From Microbulbifer sp. SAOS-129_SWC (lineage in GTDB: Bacteria > Pseudomonadota > Gammaproteobacteria > Pseudomonadales > Cellvibrionaceae), in NCBI RefSeq assembly GCF_039696035.1, contig NZ_CP155567.1, positions 62,001 through 126,000 on the forward strand: a DNA stretch of 64,000 nt, read 5' to 3'. The notes beneath the pieces are model-generated. The model was not told the origin of the DNA. It made no database searches and was given only the letters and a program-made list of their open reading frames with translations. Positions 62,690 to 64,000 of the stretch are shown one piece after another. The translations under genes and the position numbers were made by a program. The number at the start of each line of letters is the position of its first letter. Position 1 is the stretch's first letter.

Positions 62690-63189
62690 CTCTTTACCAC
62701 TACATCCCTATACCGCTACTTCTATCCTTGAAGCCACAGCGAGGCTCCGCGCTCGTCAGTTGCCGCGGGAGGACATACGTCGTATTTACCGACAACGCAC
62801 AGGTCCCCTTGTCCCGTACTGAATGCAAGCCAACGCATCGGGAAAGTTGGCATCTATACAGTGCGGTACTGACATCGAGCAGGAAAACTATAGCTAAGCT
62901 GTGTGAGTGCGAAGCCAATAATGGCAGGCAGTTACCCCCTCGTTACGGTGTCGTAAGAACAAGGCGGAATAATTATCAAGACAGGGTTAACACTGAACAC
63001 TGGCATGGAAATAATCAGCTGGGGTGCGTCGATACGGCGCCAATCGATGTATAGAGAGATAAGACACGTAAGCATTGAATCACGGAGTGAGCCGGAATCA
63101 ATCGCGCCCGTCCGGCCCGGCAGAAAGGCAACGGCCGCGCTATGCAGGCCATCTGCACTGACTGAAAACGCGCAAGCAGGAGGGAACAG
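62690..63189. other. Divergent intergenic region in the polysaccharide cluster
   Basis: About 500 bases between the leftward Alg14-like gene and the rightward flippase gene. It should hold promoters for both directions, but I found no convincing -35/-10 pair, no ops/JUMPStart element and no gene. AGGAGGG just before 63190 is the flippase ribosome site. Confidence 0.55.
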
Positions 63190-64000
63190 GTGTCTACCCG
63201 GCTGCGTATGGTAAAAGGCGCCTCGGTTCTCGTGTTCAGCCAGGCAATCGTGGCGGTTGCCACCTTCCTGCGCAATGTGACCATCGCGCGTTTTGTCGAT
63301 GCAGAGAATTACGGCATAGCCACAACCTTTGCTCTTACCATATCGCTGGTCGAAATGACCAGTAATCTCGCGCTTGATCGCGTGCTGGTGCAGGATCGTG
63401 AGGGCGAAAGTGATGCCATGCTCGCTTCTGCGCATCTGTTGCAGTTTATCAAGGCACTGCTGATCGCCGCGTTGCTTTACGTGACCGCGGCACCCATCGC
63501 GACATTATTCAACCTGCCACATTTGATCTGGGCCTTCCAGTTGACCGCACTGGTTCCACTGCTGCATGGACTCATCAATTACGATTATGTGGCCCGGCAG
63601 AGAAACCTGGAGTTTCTGCCCACGGCGCTATTCGATGCGCTGCCGCAGTTGCTGACGCTGCTGGTCGCCTTCGCGGTCGTACATGTCTTTGCCGATTACC
63701 GCGTGATGTTGGCGGTGATCCTGCTCCAGGCAGCACTGCATGTCGTTATTTCGCATATCGTGGCGCGGCGACCGTATCGATGGCATTTCGACCGGATCCT
63801 GGCGCAGCGCAAGCTCAGTTTTGGTTGGCCGATCCTGGTCAACGGCCTGTTGATGTTCGGGATTTTCCAGGGTGATCGCCTGATTATCGGCAGTCATTAT
63901 GATATGGCGACGCTCGGCTGGTACAGCGTGGCTTTCTCCCTGTGCCTGGTGCCATCGATCATCTTCGCGCAACTCAGTGGCTATCTGCTGATGCCGATTC
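63190..64000 (+). CDS. Polysaccharide flippase (Wzx-like, MOP superfamily), cut by window end
   Basis: The first 270 residues of a lipopolysaccharide/exopolysaccharide flippase, running off the window end without a stop. It starts at GTG 63190, with AGGAGGG 6 bases upstream. The opening MVKGASVLVFSQAIVAVATFLRNVTIARFV, the repeated hydrophobic segments and the YDYVARQRNLEF loop are typical of Wzx/PST exporters that flip the undecaprenyl-linked repeat unit across the inner membrane. Confidence 0.88.
   Translation, partial: MSTRLRMVKGASVLVFSQAIVAVATFLRNVTIARFVDAENYGIATTFALTISLVEMTSNLALDRVLVQDREGESDAMLASAHLLQFIKALLIAALLYVTAAPIATLFNLPHLIWAFQLTALVPLLHGLINYDYVARQRNLEFLPTALFDALPQLLTLLVAFAVVHVFADYRVMLAVILLQAALHVVISHIVARRPYRWHFDRILAQRKLSFGWPILVNGLLMFGIFQGDRLIIGSHYDMATLGWYSVAFSLCLVPSIIFAQLSGYLLMPI

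Overview
The window reads as a chromosomal segment of a GC-rich, aerobic, probably marine gammaproteobacterium (Cellvibrionales or Microbulbifer-like is my best guess; Pseudomonas-like relatives are the alternative). The evidence is the protein family content, strong Shine-Dalgarno sites, and the order znu - polA - engB - cytochrome c4 - dsbA, which I recall as typical of Pseudomonas and relatives. No database search was possible, so the genus is a guess. I saw no tRNA, rRNA, CRISPR array, insertion sequence or phage gene.

Layout. 0-9 kb: a CPBP-type membrane protease, a small membrane protein, then a stand-alone AT-rich two-module NRPS (A-T-C-A-T-E-TE) with palindromes upstream, a cysteine in place of the TE nucleophile serine, and specificity pockets resembling Val/Ile then Phe. 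9-17 kb: a cytosine deaminase, small membrane proteins, the divergent zinc uptake genes znuA / znuCB, and polA. 17-25.5 kb: a four-gene nucleotide operon (phosphoribosyltransferase, alpha/beta hydrolase, PRPP synthetase, class II ribonucleotide reductase) flanked by two related putative small RNAs, one after polA and one near engB, with a third putative RNA of C-rich hairpins beside engB; then engB, cytochrome c4 and a DsbA with a lipobox. 25.5-34.6 kb: periplasmic proteins including a c-type cytochrome and an ecotin, a tandem paralogous pair, an ACT protein, an M28 peptidase, and a divergent GNAT/C39-peptidase plus RimK-like ATP-grasp pair. 35-49.5 kb: lipoproteins, a LysR/fpr pair, a lipocalin, a nicotinamide phosphoribosyltransferase, a P-type proton ATPase, a PspA/OB-fold/flotillin membrane-stress operon, an esterase, cbpA-cbpM and a Ca/Na antiporter.

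49.5-64 kb is the most unusual part. A CheR-like methyltransferase is translationally coupled to a second NRPS (A-T-C-A-T) that ends not in a thioesterase but in a fused left-handed beta-helix acyltransferase of the CatB/polysaccharide O-acetyltransferase type. Its first A domain lacks the aspartate that holds an alpha-amino group; its second has the textbook glycine pocket. It faces a Wzx/Wzy-type exopolysaccharide cluster (two GT2 transferases, a polymerase/ligase-like membrane protein, a pyruvyl transferase, an Alg13/Alg14-like pair and the start of a flippase). My inference is that the assembly line builds an acyl-glycine type group and its own acyltransferase places it on a sugar of that polysaccharide.
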